Source of the DNA: Aplectana chamaeleonis
Lineage: Eukaryota; Nematoda; Chromadorea; Rhabditida; Cosmocercidae
Direction: 5' to 3'
Assembly (NCBI GenBank): GCA_029168955.1
Contig: JAPDOI010000713.1
Location: forward strand, 186,001 to 250,000
DNA: 64,000 bases
Shown piece by piece: positions 13,977-24,316 of the stretch. Made by a program: the position numbers and the translations under genes. Position 1 is the stretch's first letter. Every line of letters starts with the position of its first letter. Under the pieces are notes generated by a model, which was not told the origin of the DNA, did no database searches, and saw only the letters and a program-made list of their open reading frames with translations.

Positions 13977-14454
13977 TTAAATTCAGCATACACGCTCGTA
14001 AACGTGGTTGAGATACTAACTACGGAAGTTGAATGGCATGGCTCAGAACACAACGCCTACGCATTCTGAAGCGTCAAAAACGACCAAAAGTGACGCTACA
14101 CGACTGAGGAGTCGGCGCCGCACCTGTATCAGCCCGCCCCTGTATTTGCGTCCTCCCCCAAACAGGCGTGCTGGGCCATTCCCACCATCGTCGATGTGTA
14201 TGGCTCACTTATTGTACTCATTGTACCACCCACAAGCGTCGCCGATAATGGAAATGGCCCAGCACCCCTTTTTTTGAAGGAGGACGCAAATACAAGGGCG
14301 GATAGATGCAGGCGCGGGGCCAACTTCTCAGTCGTGTAGCGTCTTTGTGGGCCGTTTTTGACGCTTCAAAATGCGTAGGCGTTGTGTTCTGAGCCATACC
14401 ATTATATTCCCGTAGTTATATCAACCACGTTTACGAGCGTGTACTCTGAGTTTT
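13977..14454. mobile_element. Long foldback TTAA element, family B (copy B1)
   Basis: Nearly the whole 478 bp is one inverted repeat: the left half (CAGCATACACGCTCGTAAAC...) is the diverged complement of the right half (...GTTTACGAGCGTGTA). TTAA stands at the left edge; the right terminus has decayed. The second copy, B2 (44084-44561), has clean ends. A transcript would form a long double-stranded hairpin. No protein is encoded; open frames on the two arms mirror each other. Confidence 0.85.
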
Positions 14455-14455
14455 G

Positions 14456-14606
14456 GCCGAGAAATAGCCGCGAAACAGACGCAAAATGCCTTTTTCCCGA
14501 GTAATAGTCGCGAAATAGCCGCTAAATAATGCTGGCAGCGAAATAGTCGCCAAATAATGCTCGCCGTGAAATAGCCGCGAAATACCCGCTTAATTGCCGC
14601 CAAATT
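14456..14606. repeat. Short degenerate tandem repeat (GAAATAGCCGC-type)
   Basis: Variants of CGAAATAGCCGC and CCAAATAATGCT recur several times with irregular spacing. No gene is visible. The stretch to 14734 continues with short GTTGAGTT-like repeats and has no other feature. Confidence 0.6.
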
Positions 14607-14734
14607 GTTGGTCTGCTTCGGTCTAGTTTGGTTTAGCTTAGTTGAGTTCAGTTGAGTTATGCGCGGTTTATGCGATGGCGAACTTCATAGTGCTGCTTAG
14701 CCGTGCCCTACTCCGGAATCTCAGCGACAATCCG

Positions 14735-15214
14735 AAAAAACTCAGCGACAATTCGTAGTTAGTCGTTGAGACCGACACCATGTCACTAGGAACTCGCTGT
14801 GTAATATCTCGCTTCCCAGTTCCATCAGACGTCTGGGCGACAACAGACGTTGAGTGGCTCAGGATCTGGCACGAATTTGAGACTACATCCAGCTAGTCGT
14901 CCTAGGTGGCTGGAAACCATCAAATTCCACGTCGAGCATTATGGAAGGAGAGAACTTGGGCTTTTGCGTTAGAATTCAGGTGAAGTTTACCGGGAAAGTA
15001 GACAAATAGCATCACCTCGAACCAGTTTCATGGAAATACACATGAAAATGGCTCATTCTGGCCATCATCGTGAGAAATTTCCATGTTGCTCAAGTGTTGC
15101 TATACTTATGAGCCGCTCGAGATTTAGACTTTTCTCTATAACTAGAGGTGAAATGGGCATTTCTAGCGTTTCGACAAAATCCTACGAGCGATTTAATATA
15201 TTGGAAATACCTGC
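14735..15214. mobile_element. Fragment of the TA-flanked Tc-like element family (copy 3)
   Basis: The sequence is homologous along its length to the right arm of the element at 26867-28567 (positions about 28010-28440). Shared blocks include ATGTCACT, GCATTATGGAAGGAG, ATAGCATCAC, CATCATCGTGAGA and TTTCCATGTTGCT. The terminal GCTATACTTATG-type repeat is only partly kept and the fragment is cut by a foldback element. No transposase is present. Confidence 0.7.
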
Positions 15215-15499
15215 TATACTGTGCTTATCTGGGTCACACTCCGGTCCGCAATTGCGTCTCGACACACTTTGCGGCCGCGCGCTTTCGAGTCGGAAGAGTT
15301 TTCAGCGCTGCAGCTGCGGATCTGTTGACTCTAGGGGGTTTTAGAAACTGGAAACTAAACAAAATTGAAGAAAACTGTATAAAAAAGCCATATCGTGTAG
15401 GCTTTGGAGCTGGAAACTCAATTGACTCGAGCGCGTGCGGCCGCAAAGCGTGTCGTGACGCAATTGCGGACCGGAATTCGACCCAGATAAGCATAGTAA
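15215..15499. mobile_element. Foldback element with ~70-bp arms
   Basis: Two long arms are inverted: about 15215-15290 (GCTTATCTGGGTC, CCGGTCCGCAATTGCGTC, TTTGCGGCCGC) and about 15425-15499 (GCGGCCGCAAAG, GACGCAATTGCGGACCGG, GACCCAGATAAGC). The ~130-bp spacer has no coding sign. It sits inside a decayed Tc-like fragment, so it probably inserted there. Confidence 0.8.
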
Positions 15500-15596
15500 C
15501 TTTATATTTATGAGGTACTGAAGAATGGTGAGAAATTAGTAGTCACTACGCTAAGATGTTTGAAATGTAAAATCAGGGCAAAATGGAGTGCGATCT

Positions 15597-15683
15597 TGTC
15601 GAATATTCAAATTATTCAAGCTGAATATTCGAATATTCGAATATTCGGATATTATTCGAATAAACGAATATTCGGGCAACACT
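15597..15683. repeat. GAATATTCG palindromic minisatellite, short copy
   Basis: Overlapping GAATATTCG motifs end in GGGCAACACTCT. It is related to 13307-13526, and the flank after its end resembles the complement of the flank before that copy. Confidence 0.7.
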
Positions 15684-15705
15684 CTAACAGTCAGGAATAC
15701 CTTAA

Positions 15706-16200
15706 TTAAAGGCACTGTTCGCGATAAACTTCATCCTCGAATTTTCCATGACAAACGCTTCTCGTGGCTCTCAGAAGCAGAACAGCGTCGAAACAACGGG
15801 ACGAATGGCTGCACAGGAGCCGCAAAACTGCTTAGAAAAGTGGGCAAACCCCGCCGCTGTGGGCAAGTCCCGCCTCTTCCCGCCCCTCGACGTGAAAAAA
15901 GGAACTCTCGAAATCGTGAGTTGAGCGATGGTTTCCGATCAAAAGCCCCGTTCTTTCCTTCATTCTCGAATTCTCTCTTTACTCTTTTCAGCTCGCATAC
16001 ATCGGCTGCATAAGACGGAAGTTACAAGCCTCGGACGACTCGTCCACCATTTTCCCTAGCTCAATTTTTGAGGGACCATAACTCCATTCCCAGAAGGTCT
16101 TGGACGATTCCAGAAGCATCATTGGAATCAGAATTGGGACCGGTTTCAAGATAGGAAAAAAAAACAGAAAAGCGATTTTTATCGCGAACAGTGCCTTTAA
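15706..16200. mobile_element. TTAA MITE, family C (copy C1)
   Basis: It starts TTAAAGGCACTGTTCGCGAT and ends with the exact complement, ATCGCGAACAGTGCCTTTAA, with TTAA at both edges. The internal sequence (CATAACTCC, ACAAGCCTCGGA, GCTCGCATACATCGG) is shared with copies at 23809-24303, 32060-32553 (inverted) and 37754-38239. No coding capacity. Confidence 0.9.
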
Positions 16201-16359
16201 AGCTAGAAACTGAAGTGCGTACATATTCGTAAACGATGCTTCTAATCATGCTTATTGTGAACACAATGGGCAACCTCTCCAGGTAGCTGTTTGGTTCGTA
16301 TTTACTCTCAACTAGCTCTCCATTGGTTAAATGGAATTTTTCACACACCTGAGTTTTAG

Positions 16360-16702
16360 TGCTCGGTGTGAGCGGACGCTTATCAAGGAGATTCGGTTTT
16401 ATTGGCAGTCTTTCAACAAACTGGGATTACATAACTTTTGTGATTGAAAACAACAAGGACACACACCCTTCCCTTGACAGCAGTTTTTCTATCGTTATCA
16501 CTATAAGCGACTCAAGAAGCCAGCTGGACACTGGCTTAGTTTTCGACTTCTCAGAGTCGCTCGTAAGTATGTATTTCTTCAGCTATGATTCTCACATTTT
16601 TGCCAGCTAAGCTGGGAGAAGCTGAAACTCCACATGAAAAGGGAGCTGATGCTTGGCAACAAGGCTGAAGGTTTAATTTCGAATGATGTGCGTGATTCTT
16701 GA
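16360..16702 (+). CDS. Candidate 3' coding exons of an unrecognised gene (exons 16360-16562 and 16607-16702)
   Basis: An open frame follows a possible acceptor (GAGTTTTAG, ending at 16359). It runs to a strong donor, GTAAGTATG, at 16563. A 44-base intron ends in TTTTTGCCAG, and the frame continues in phase to a TGA at 16700-16702. The two pieces together encode about 99 residues and could be the C-terminus of a protein. One segment, with alternating hydrophobic residues followed by LDTGLVFDF, loosely resembles the strand-turn pattern of 6-pyruvoyl-tetrahydropterin synthase/QueD proteins. No HxH or catalytic cysteine was placed, so no function is assigned. The antisense strand is also open over 16551-16853, so even the strand is uncertain. 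No matching upstream exon was identified. Confidence 0.3.
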
Positions 16703-17283
16703 CGTCGAGACGTCGTCTGTCGTTCGGGAGCTGGATCGCCTTCTCCCCGTTCTTCAGTAGTAACTTCTGATTGTTTTTCTCAGTCACTATGCAACGCGCT
16801 TCGCCTCGCGATGCGAAAATATCCTCGTCTGTTTTCACCTGAACCGTTGTCAAGCATTATTCATTCCACAACAGTGTTTTTATTTAGAATGTTCGATTGT
16901 GTCTGTCGATTGACTTCGATTAACATAACTCGAGTGTAGCTCCAATGAAGATGGAAAGCGATAGATAGAATAATCTTGCACAAAATTAATTTCAAAAAAG
17001 CTTAATGTGATTATCTTGTTTTTTTTTCGTGGAGAACACAAGGCTGAGCACTAAATGCTGCACTGAAAAGAAATGAAGACGGGTAGCTGAACGACATTAA
17101 AAGCACAGTCAAACTTCAGAATACTTTCTAAGTTTTTCTGCTTACATTTGAGAGAATTACGTGCTGATCACAATGATGTCTCCTGAATCGCTCAGAACCC
17201 ACTACGAACGGAGCTATGGCCTCTTAAATGTTCACGATAAATGAAGAACTGTATAATTATTTTCCGATGTTTTTGAGTTGGTA
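16703..17283. other. No recognised feature
   Basis: Apart from the antisense open frame at 16551-16853, no gene, RNA or clear repeat was recognised here. The base composition is moderately AT-rich. Confidence 0.4.
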
Positions 17284-18409
17284 CAGTTTACCGCAATGCT
17301 AAAAGGACAATGTGCGGTTGTGGTCACGCACTAAAACTACTGTGGAAAACCTGGCTCTGCCAGATTTCATTATGGATCGACAGCACAGCTGATTCTCTGA
17401 GTGAGTTACACTTTTTCTTTTTTTCGTGGTTGTTTCGGCATTATTTTTGTTTCTGACTGTTTAAATATTGTGAATAGGCGCTATCCTCAGACATATAGAG
17501 GACTGCAGGCGCGGCCCAAGTCGGCTGTTTTGGCAAGCCGCGGGCGAAATTTCGAGGCTGAGTATTAAATGTAAGTCAGCCGCGGCCAAAAATTTCGCAA
17601 CAACTGTATGGAGAGAGCCGCGAGCAACAAACACGGCCGCAAAGGAACAGCAAATGACCAGAAAATGATGCGCGGCTCGCTGCTTGGTTATGCCGTGAAA
17701 TAGAGAGGTGCGAGTGTGGCAGGCAAGCAAACTACTCGACGCCAATTTCTAGAATTTTTTTTTCGAACCTTGCCTTTCTTTTTTTTTTGTTCGTTTTAGT
17801 TTCTTGCCGGTTCTTTCTGTATTATCTCGCGTCGCGTCGTGAAGCCGGTAATAGGAAGGTTAACTTTTGTCACATGTCATGTTTTTTTTTGGTTTTAGGC
17901 GAAAATTTTCTGGCTAGTCGTGCATTACCCTAACCGCAAATTTGACCGCTTTTGCTGTATCTTTTGGTTGGTGAATCGGCTTGTTTTCCCGGATTCGCAT
18001 GAGAGATCGTCAGATCAGTGTTGTTTGTGCATATAGAGTATAATTTGCATTTGTATGTGTTTGTTCGTATCAAATTGAAATGCATTCCCGAAAAAATCAA
18101 ATGTGAAGTGATCCGTTCTTCTTGGACTTGCGAAATAAACTTACGAACTCATATTAATTTGAAAACAAGTTTATTTCTTCAATACATCTCGTATTCTGGG
18201 TCTCTGTCAATCACTTCATCTTCTCCCCTTTTCTCTTCCACCACATACCTTAGCTTCATACCCGAAATCATTCACAATTTCTGGATACACGTCCAAACCT
18301 ATATATGTATCTTATATTCAACATTTGGAGAGCCTTCACTATAATAATCGCCGAAAATTTGACCCATTAACGCTTCTGGGAGGGGGGTCTGAGAAAGTCG
18401 CCAAAAGTT

Positions 18410-18500
18410 CGTTTTCGGAGGGCCATCGCACTTTGCCACGCCCATTATTCCGCGCCGCATACTCTTCCGATTTTTGAATGGGGAGGGAGATCTTGGGTTG
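18410..18500. repeat. Fragment of dispersed repeat H
   Basis: It contains GCCATCGCACTTTGCCACGC, then CGCGCCGCA and a GATTTTTGAATGGGGAGGGA block. These match the element H copies around 48855-52965 (TTGGCCACGCCCATTTT and TCCTGATTTTGG). Confidence 0.55.
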
Positions 18501-18621
18501 GTTCTCAGTATCAGTAAATACAGTCTAGCTTGGAAAAAGTAAGTCGGGTGGGCGACCGCACCGCGCGATGAAGGTAGATCACAGGTGAGTTTTATTAGTA
18601 TACGACACATTTTTCAGGCAT

Positions 18622-18862
18622 GCTGCGAATGATGAGAGAGCAGCTGGTTCAGTTACCCGAATTCGCAATACTTTGGCCCTGCCCAGCATCTGGAGGTCCT
18701 GCATATCCGGAGGTGACTCCAGCGGAAGCTGGACAACCAGCCGCGGCGCGTGTGGGTGTGCTGGCCACGACGCGCGTCGGTGTCCCTACCGCGATGCGTG
18801 TCGGTGTAAAGTAACTCATAAGCTAAATGAAACAGTCCTGTAGGATGTGAATTGCCTGAGCA
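18622..18862 (+). repeat. Dispersed repeat J, copy 2
   Basis: Opposite in orientation to 13740-13976 and alignable from the CAGCTGGTTCAGTTACCC block through GCGCGTCGGTGT motifs to GTAGGATGTGAATTG. No coding function is inferred. Confidence 0.7.
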
Positions 18863-20472
18863 CTTACGATCCGCTCCAACCGAGCCGCGCGACTATCCAC
18901 CCGGCTTACTTTTTCAAGATAGGCTGTATGTTCAGCAATGCATTACAATAATTCATCATGCCTGGATTTAAGAGGACTACTTCAGAGAAGTCAAGGCAAT
19001 GACAGAATTGAGACAGCACATTTCCATGGTTTTATCAGTAAATTGGAGACTTACGAAGAGTTCCGAAATCATAGAATACGTGTGCTGGTTTCGCTCTCGA
19101 TCGATGGTTTCGTGCCGAAAAGACTGTCTAGGTAAATGTTATCGAAACGAATTAAATGCCTTGTGACCTGTCATTAATGATCCGCTTTTTAGGAGCCAGA
19201 TGACACCACTGTACTTGAGAATCGAAGATCTCCCGCGGACTAAAGCTAATATTTTTCAATTCTATTCTATCTGCTGTGGCCTTCTCACGAAAAAAGCTTG
19301 GAGAAAAGCTCATCGACACTTTATTCTGCAGGTCAGTTTGGGACTTGATTTTTTTCTCTAGCTGCTTTCCGGGATACATCATCCTGCCAGTCAATAGCTA
19401 GTCTTGCCGTTCAGGTTGGAACGGGAAATGCTAGCCTTGCGAGGGAACCCCTTTATGATAAATGTGGATGGCCAACTCTGGAGAGTTGTTAGTAGAATGT
19501 ATATTGTTGATTAGCTGCTTTTCGAGCTTTGTTTATGCTTGTTTGTCTAATGTTGAACCCTTATTCTTGGTTTGAATCTCTGGCAATTCACTACGATTTC
19601 GCTATGCTGACAGGTTCTGATGCTGCTCACATTCAATTCAATTTTAGGGTTTATTATTCCTAGCTTTCGGGGTGTATTATTATCACCAATATTATACTTT
19701 TCTTGCTGCTTCTATTGAAATTGAGAGCATCATGTCGGAGGGTATTAATCATGTTAGATAAATTTGTATTCAATATAGTTAGTAATAAATATTTATGCAC
19801 GAGCTATACTTTTCCGTCTATCAATTGTGTTAAAAATAGCAAATGGTTGGGGAAAATCGACGAATTGTATCATCCACTGCAAACGCGCTCCAATGAGAAA
19901 ACGTGCGCGGATCTGTGAAACAATTGGCGCGGGCAAGTGCCTGAGCGAGCGAGGGAAGTTGAGAAGATTTGCGCGGGAAGTTGCAGAATCGCCCGCGCCT
20001 AGACGATTCCACGGGCGCGGATGGCCCAGAAAACGTGCTCGGCTGCCAGCGTTCTGCGCCAAACCAGCGAGCCGCGCGCAACGATCCAATGAGGCGCGTC
20101 AACTCTTCTGGCTCGCTGTTTCTTGGCCCGCGCCTGCAGTCCTCTATATGTCTGAGTCCTTAATGCGTGAGGGGAATCAGCCGTTTGTTGGGGCTTCGAG
20201 GTGTCTTTTGTTTCGAAATTCTGTTTTGAATTCGAAAAAAGGCAAATTTCTCTCGCGAACTAACAATAAGAGAAGCCCCTTTTTGTAATATTATAGGAGC
20301 CAGGAACAAAAATGAAGCAGAAGCAAACAAAAAAGAAAAACGGTGACTCCCCCAGGAAATCAGCTGGGCTTTCGATCGATAATGAAATCGGGCAGAGAGC
20401 CAGGTTTACCACCGTAGTTTTAGTGTGTGATCGCAACCGCAACATGTTCTTTTAACATTGCGGTAAACTGTA

Positions 20473-21256
20473 AGTCCACTATGTAGACGTAATAGGGGAA
20501 TTTCCCCACAGAAAACTCAAATACCAGAGAATTTTTTGAAGAAATCTGAAAAGTTTGGTTATGCCTGTTTGTGTGTTTCGCGAGACAACGAATCCAACCT
20601 GACGTCGGGGAAATGGTTTTGCGCTTCAAAATTCTCATGTAAAAGGCTCTGTATTATGTATCTTGCACCAAAATCTCTTTAAACATGAGCGGGGTAAATG
20701 TACATGCCGGGATGTTAGAACCTTTCGCGATAAAGAATATTCAAAATCCGGTGCCTGTTCTTTTGGTGAAACGAACTCAGAACAGCTGTTATATGACGTG
20801 TGCGGGGTGATTCAATGGGTTGACTGGTCCACGAGTTTTTCACGAACTTCCTGGCCGTTTTTCATCGTATTTCCGTTCTTACTCTTCTTATAAAGACCCA
20901 AATCATAGTTTCTTGCCAAGGAAGTGGCAGCTCGTTCATCGTGAAAAGTACCTTCAAGGATTGTGAAATCAAATTAAGAGAAAATTGTGGACGAGTTATC
21001 TCGGGCCTGTTTTCCTCGTTCTTTTTGCAGCCATCGAACCGCAGTGGATCACACTATGAAGATTGAATGATAAAAAAAATGAAAGAACATATATTCTGAT
21101 CAAAATCCATGAGGTGTCCCGTCTCTATTTGAACCGAACATCTCGGAGTGGGCGCAGGGAATGGGCTCTGATTTGAGAGGGGGGGGGGTAGGGGCGGAGA
21201 AAATGGGCGCTCGGATTTTCTCGCCTATTTTGAAGAGTTGAGATTCCGCGTTGTCA
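20473..21256. other. No gene recognised; one possible decayed MITE end
   Basis: ATCGTGAAAAGTACCTTCAA near 20938 resembles a decayed end of the TTAA elements. A run of ten G residues lies near 21179. No coding exon was recognised. Confidence 0.4.
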
Positions 21257-21383
21257 TAAATCGAAGGTTTGAAGCTAGTAGTATGGGTAACTAACGAAAA
21301 ACCCGACGAAAACTGCATGCAGATACAGGAATAACGGCCGTTCTTGTTATGGGGTAAAATCGGAAGAGTTGAAATAGCTAATA

Positions 21384-22985
21384 CAGTGCGTCGCATAAGT
21401 ATACGAACACCCTGAAATTTCATCGTTAGGCCATTCGAACGACGTTTCAAGCATGGGCACCGGTTTCTATGTTTTCCGCTATGCCGAAAACGGTAGGTCA
21501 CATTGTAGGAAGGCAAATCGTACAGTTTTTCCTTTTTCACATACAGAAATTGATTTTTTAGCCGTCGCATAAGTATACGAACACTTGGGAAATTCATAAA
21601 TTTATCGTAAAATTCAAAACAATACATATGGGAAAAGTCTTCAGTATGATGTTACACCACCTTTACGCGAAATACGTTCGAACAGTCTATCTGTCATGCT
21701 ATCACTGAGGTTCTGGAGGGTCCCTTGGTCAATTTCGTTCCATGCGTTCAAGATGGCCTCCTTGAGTGACTCCACAGTTCCGTATTGCCTCCCATCCTTG
21801 TAGATCTTGCGAACAATGATTCCCCAAAGGTTCTCGATAGGATTCAGATACGGGCTAATCGCTGGCCAAGGCAGAGTATCGACGTTGTTGCACCGGAGCC
21901 ACTCCAGAGTAGATCGGCCGACGTGTATAGTGGCATTATCTTGGACATAACGGAAGCCCTGACATCTCCGACGACGAAAATACGGAAGAAGATGCGAAGC
22001 CAACACTTCCTGGTACTCAAGTGAATCCATACGATTCGATACGAATGCGAATCCGACCTTCCCAGTTGCTGTGAAGGCTGCCCAAACCATCACGTTTCCT
22101 CCGCCAAAGTTCCTGAGGCTGAAGAAAGCCGGCTCCTTCCGAAGATCCCGCCAGTAGTGCCTCGAACCATCCGGATCATTCAAATTAAACTTTTTCTTGT
22201 CCGAGAAGACAACCTGAAGCAACGGGTTCGAAAATTTTCCATGAAATTGGATAGCACGCGATTCAGCTCACCTTCCTCCAATTTGTACCCAAGTTTGAAC
22301 GGGCGAACTGGAGCCTGGCCGACTTGTGGCGTTCTTCCAAGCGCGGAGCCTTTTTCATTACGGTTCCTTCGATGTTTTCGTTGCGATGGATCGAACGGAG
22401 GATGGTATCCTTTGACACATTCAGCGAGAGTTTGGAGCGGACGGTCGCGCTAGACACCATTGTGTTGGAGACTCTTCTGGCGATGCGTCGTTCGTCGGGT
22501 CCAGTGAGCTTCCGAGGCTTCCCAGAGCGAACACGCATTCCGTAGGAGTCCGGATTCCGTAGAAACGAAGAGATGCAGCTTGGTGAACGTCCAATTTGCC
22601 GAGAGATCTGTCGGACTTCATGACCGGCGGCATAGAGAGCCCGGGCCTGTGCCTGTTTTTCGGAAGAGAGATGTGGGTCGCGTTGTATGATGATAATTTA
22701 CGCATACAACTACATTCTTTACTATCCCGCTTGAAACAGGTTTTTTTCGTATGTCTCTTGTACAAAAATTTCGTTTCTCTTAAGTGTTCGTATACTTATG
22801 CGACGGCTAAAAAATGAATTTCTGTATGTGAAAAAAGGAAAAACTGTACGATTTGCCTTCCTACAATGTGACCTACCGTTTTCGGCATAGCGAAAAACAT
22901 AGAGACCGATGCTGATGCTTGAAACTTCGTTCGAATTGCCCAACTATGAATTTTGAGGGTGTTCGTATACTTATGCGACGCACTG
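21384..22985 (-). mobile_element. Tc3-like (Tc1/mariner superfamily) transposon, near complete
   Basis: The element is 1602 bp. Both ends carry CAGTGCGTCGCATAAGTATA in inverted orientation, inside inverted repeats of about 225 bp. Each arm has a second, inner copy of GTCGCATAAGTATACGAACAC-type sequence (21564-21584 and 22784-22804), an IR/DR layout with two probable transposase binding sites per end. A TA precedes the left end; the right flank reads TC, so one base of the expected TA duplication has changed. It carries one transposase gene on the minus strand and is inserted in a family A MITE. Confidence 0.93.
21641..22688 (-). CDS. Tc3-like DD34E transposase, one intron, start codon altered
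   Basis: This would be the cut-and-paste transposase of the surrounding element, acting on its inverted repeats in the nucleus. Exon 1 is 22688-22272 and exon 2 is 22213-21641. The 58-base intron (22271-22214) has GTGAGC and TTGCTTCAG boundaries and phase 0. Joined, they give 329 codons, about the length I recall for C. elegans Tc3A. The N-terminal half has the paired helix-turn-helix arrangement (ARALYAAGHEVRQISRQIG region). The catalytic triad is visible in exon 2: D in FSDKKKF, D in QDNATIHVG, and E in PYLNPIENLWG, spaced as DD34E. The family's ATG position is ATA (22688-22686), with an in-frame TAA just upstream, so the copy probably lost its start codon. Otherwise no frameshift or internal stop was seen. 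Reading without the intron would give a false stop. Confidence 0.85.
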
Positions 22986-23268
22986 TCTTAACGACAAACG
23001 GTTGGAATAGCAAAGCCAATAGACTCTAACAGCCTGTACTAGAACGCTCACCTCTTTGGAAGCTTTAAAAACCAGCCGAAGTGACCGTATTCGTATATAG
23101 AGGGGCGGGGTTGAACGCTCATGGGCATGGGTGACGAAAATTTTTGACTCAAATTTAGTTATTTTCATTCGTTTTTGACGCTTCCAACGGAGTGAGCGTT
23201 CTACCAGGGGCCATATGACCCAAGTAGCGTAGTTATCTCAGCAACTTTTTCGAGCGTGTCTGCTGCCT

Positions 23269-23812
23269 TTAAAGGCAGTGGTCACGATGAAAACGTTATC
23301 GAAAAAACTACAAAAATCAGCTTAGATCAAAAACAGCTCAAAAACTATGAAGGTAGCGCGGTGAAAAACGGGCTGGAATTAAAGTTATTAAGACCCTAAT
23401 TTTCCAGTTCGTGCACACGTGCACAGAAGGTCACAGTCTCATGCCAAGCAGTCGAGAATCATCGACACTCAGAGGAAGAAATAAATGCAAATTTACCTAA
23501 TCAAACAGTTGAAGAATGAAAGCAAGCACTTCAGTCATTGTTTTCGACTAGATGTGTACATAATTCCGGAGGTTCATTCATTGAAATTCAATTTCAAGCC
23601 AGCTGATGCTCTTGATATTAGAGATCATCGATGCCGATGATGTGGGGTATGCTCGTCCACTATCAAAAGACAAGAAAGTTCAGGCTTCAAATTTGGCCCA
23701 GAACAGCGTTTTTTTCGCGATTTTTTCTAATACGTTCTACTAATATATACCCAGAAAAGGGTTTAGAGAGGAAAGGAAGACGAGCATATTCGAGCGCGAC
23801 CACTGCCTTTAA
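23269..23812. mobile_element. TTAA MITE, family D (copy D1)
   Basis: It runs from TTAAAGGCAGTGGTCACGAT to GCGCGACCACTGCCTTTAA. Internal blocks (CTCAGAGGAAGAAATAAATG, AAAAGACAAGAAAGTT, CCAGAAAAGGGTTTAGAGAG) recur in D2 (39664-40283) and D3 (45789-46332, inverted). It shares its left TTAA with A2 and its right TTAA with C2. Confidence 0.88.
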
Positions 23813-24303
23813 AGGCAGTGTTCACGATGAAAAAAGTGTTTGAAATTCCTCTAGGAATCGGTAATGGAGGGACACTCTATAACGTTAACGTCGAAAGAAC
23901 GCATGATTACGAGCCAGAAAGAGCCCCAAAAGAGCCCGAAGTTGCCGCTTTGAGAGCAAGGCAAATCCCAAAAGCGCATTGCCCGCCCACCGACGTGAAC
24001 GAATGAAAGCTTGAAATTGTGAGATGAGCGATGATTTCCGATTACTGGCCCCGTTCCTTCCTTGATTCTCGACTTCTCTCTTGACTCAGGTCAGCTCGCA
24101 TACATCGGTGGCAAAAGACGGGAGTTACAAGCCTCGGAAAACTCGCCCATCATGCTTCCCTAGCTCAATATTTGAGGGACCATAACTCCGTTCCCAGAAG
24201 GTCGTGTACGATTTCAGAGACATCGTTAGAATCAGCAGAGGACCGTTTTCAAGAAAAAGCTGAAAAACAGAAAAACGATTTTCATCGTTGACACTGCCTT
24301 TAA
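23809..24303. mobile_element. TTAA MITE, family C (copy C2)
   Basis: It starts TTAAAGGCAGTGTTCACGAT and ends CATCGTTGACACTGCCTTTAA. The body matches C1 (GCTCGCATACATCGG, AGTTACAAGCCTCGG, CATAACTCCGTTCCCAG). It directly abuts D1, the two sharing one TTAA. Confidence 0.88.
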
Positions 24304-24316
24304 CGGGCCTGTTACC

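Larger units (their letters stand above)
17284..20472. mobile_element. Large element with long terminal inverted repeats, no transposase recognised
   Basis: Positions 17284-17516 are the diverged inverted copy of 20130-20472. Shared blocks are ACAGTTTACCGCAATG, CACTAAAACTAC, AACCTGGCTCT and, at the inner edge, the exact 20-mer AGACATATAGAGGACTGCAG. The ~2.6-kb interior has GC-rich segments next to both arms and a central AT-rich part. It also contains dispersed repeat J2 and a fragment of repeat H. No open frame inside resembles a known transposase. Target duplications were not resolved, so the outer ends are approximate. It could be a non-autonomous element or two separate inverted copies. 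Confidence 0.55.
21257..23272. mobile_element. TTAA MITE, family A (copy A2), split by a Tc3-like insertion
   Basis: The left piece (21257-21383) matches copy A1 from its ATCGAAGGT motif onward. The right piece (22986-23272) matches the rest of A1 (TGAGCGTTCTACC-type block, GTAGTTATCTCA) and ends in GAGCGTGTCTGCTGCCTTTAA. The outer ~47 bp on the left are not recognisable. The Tc3-like element lies between the two pieces, so the insertion came after this MITE. Confidence 0.7.

Noticed and set aside
13592..14323. Overlapping open frames on both strands near 13.6-14.3 kb
   Set aside because: They arise from the CGACGCG motifs of repeat J and the mirrored arms of foldback B1.
21100..21627. 175-codon minus-strand open frame
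   Set aside because: It crosses the Tc3-like inverted repeat and its flank. The same terminal-repeat peptide appears from the other end of the element, so it is not a gene.
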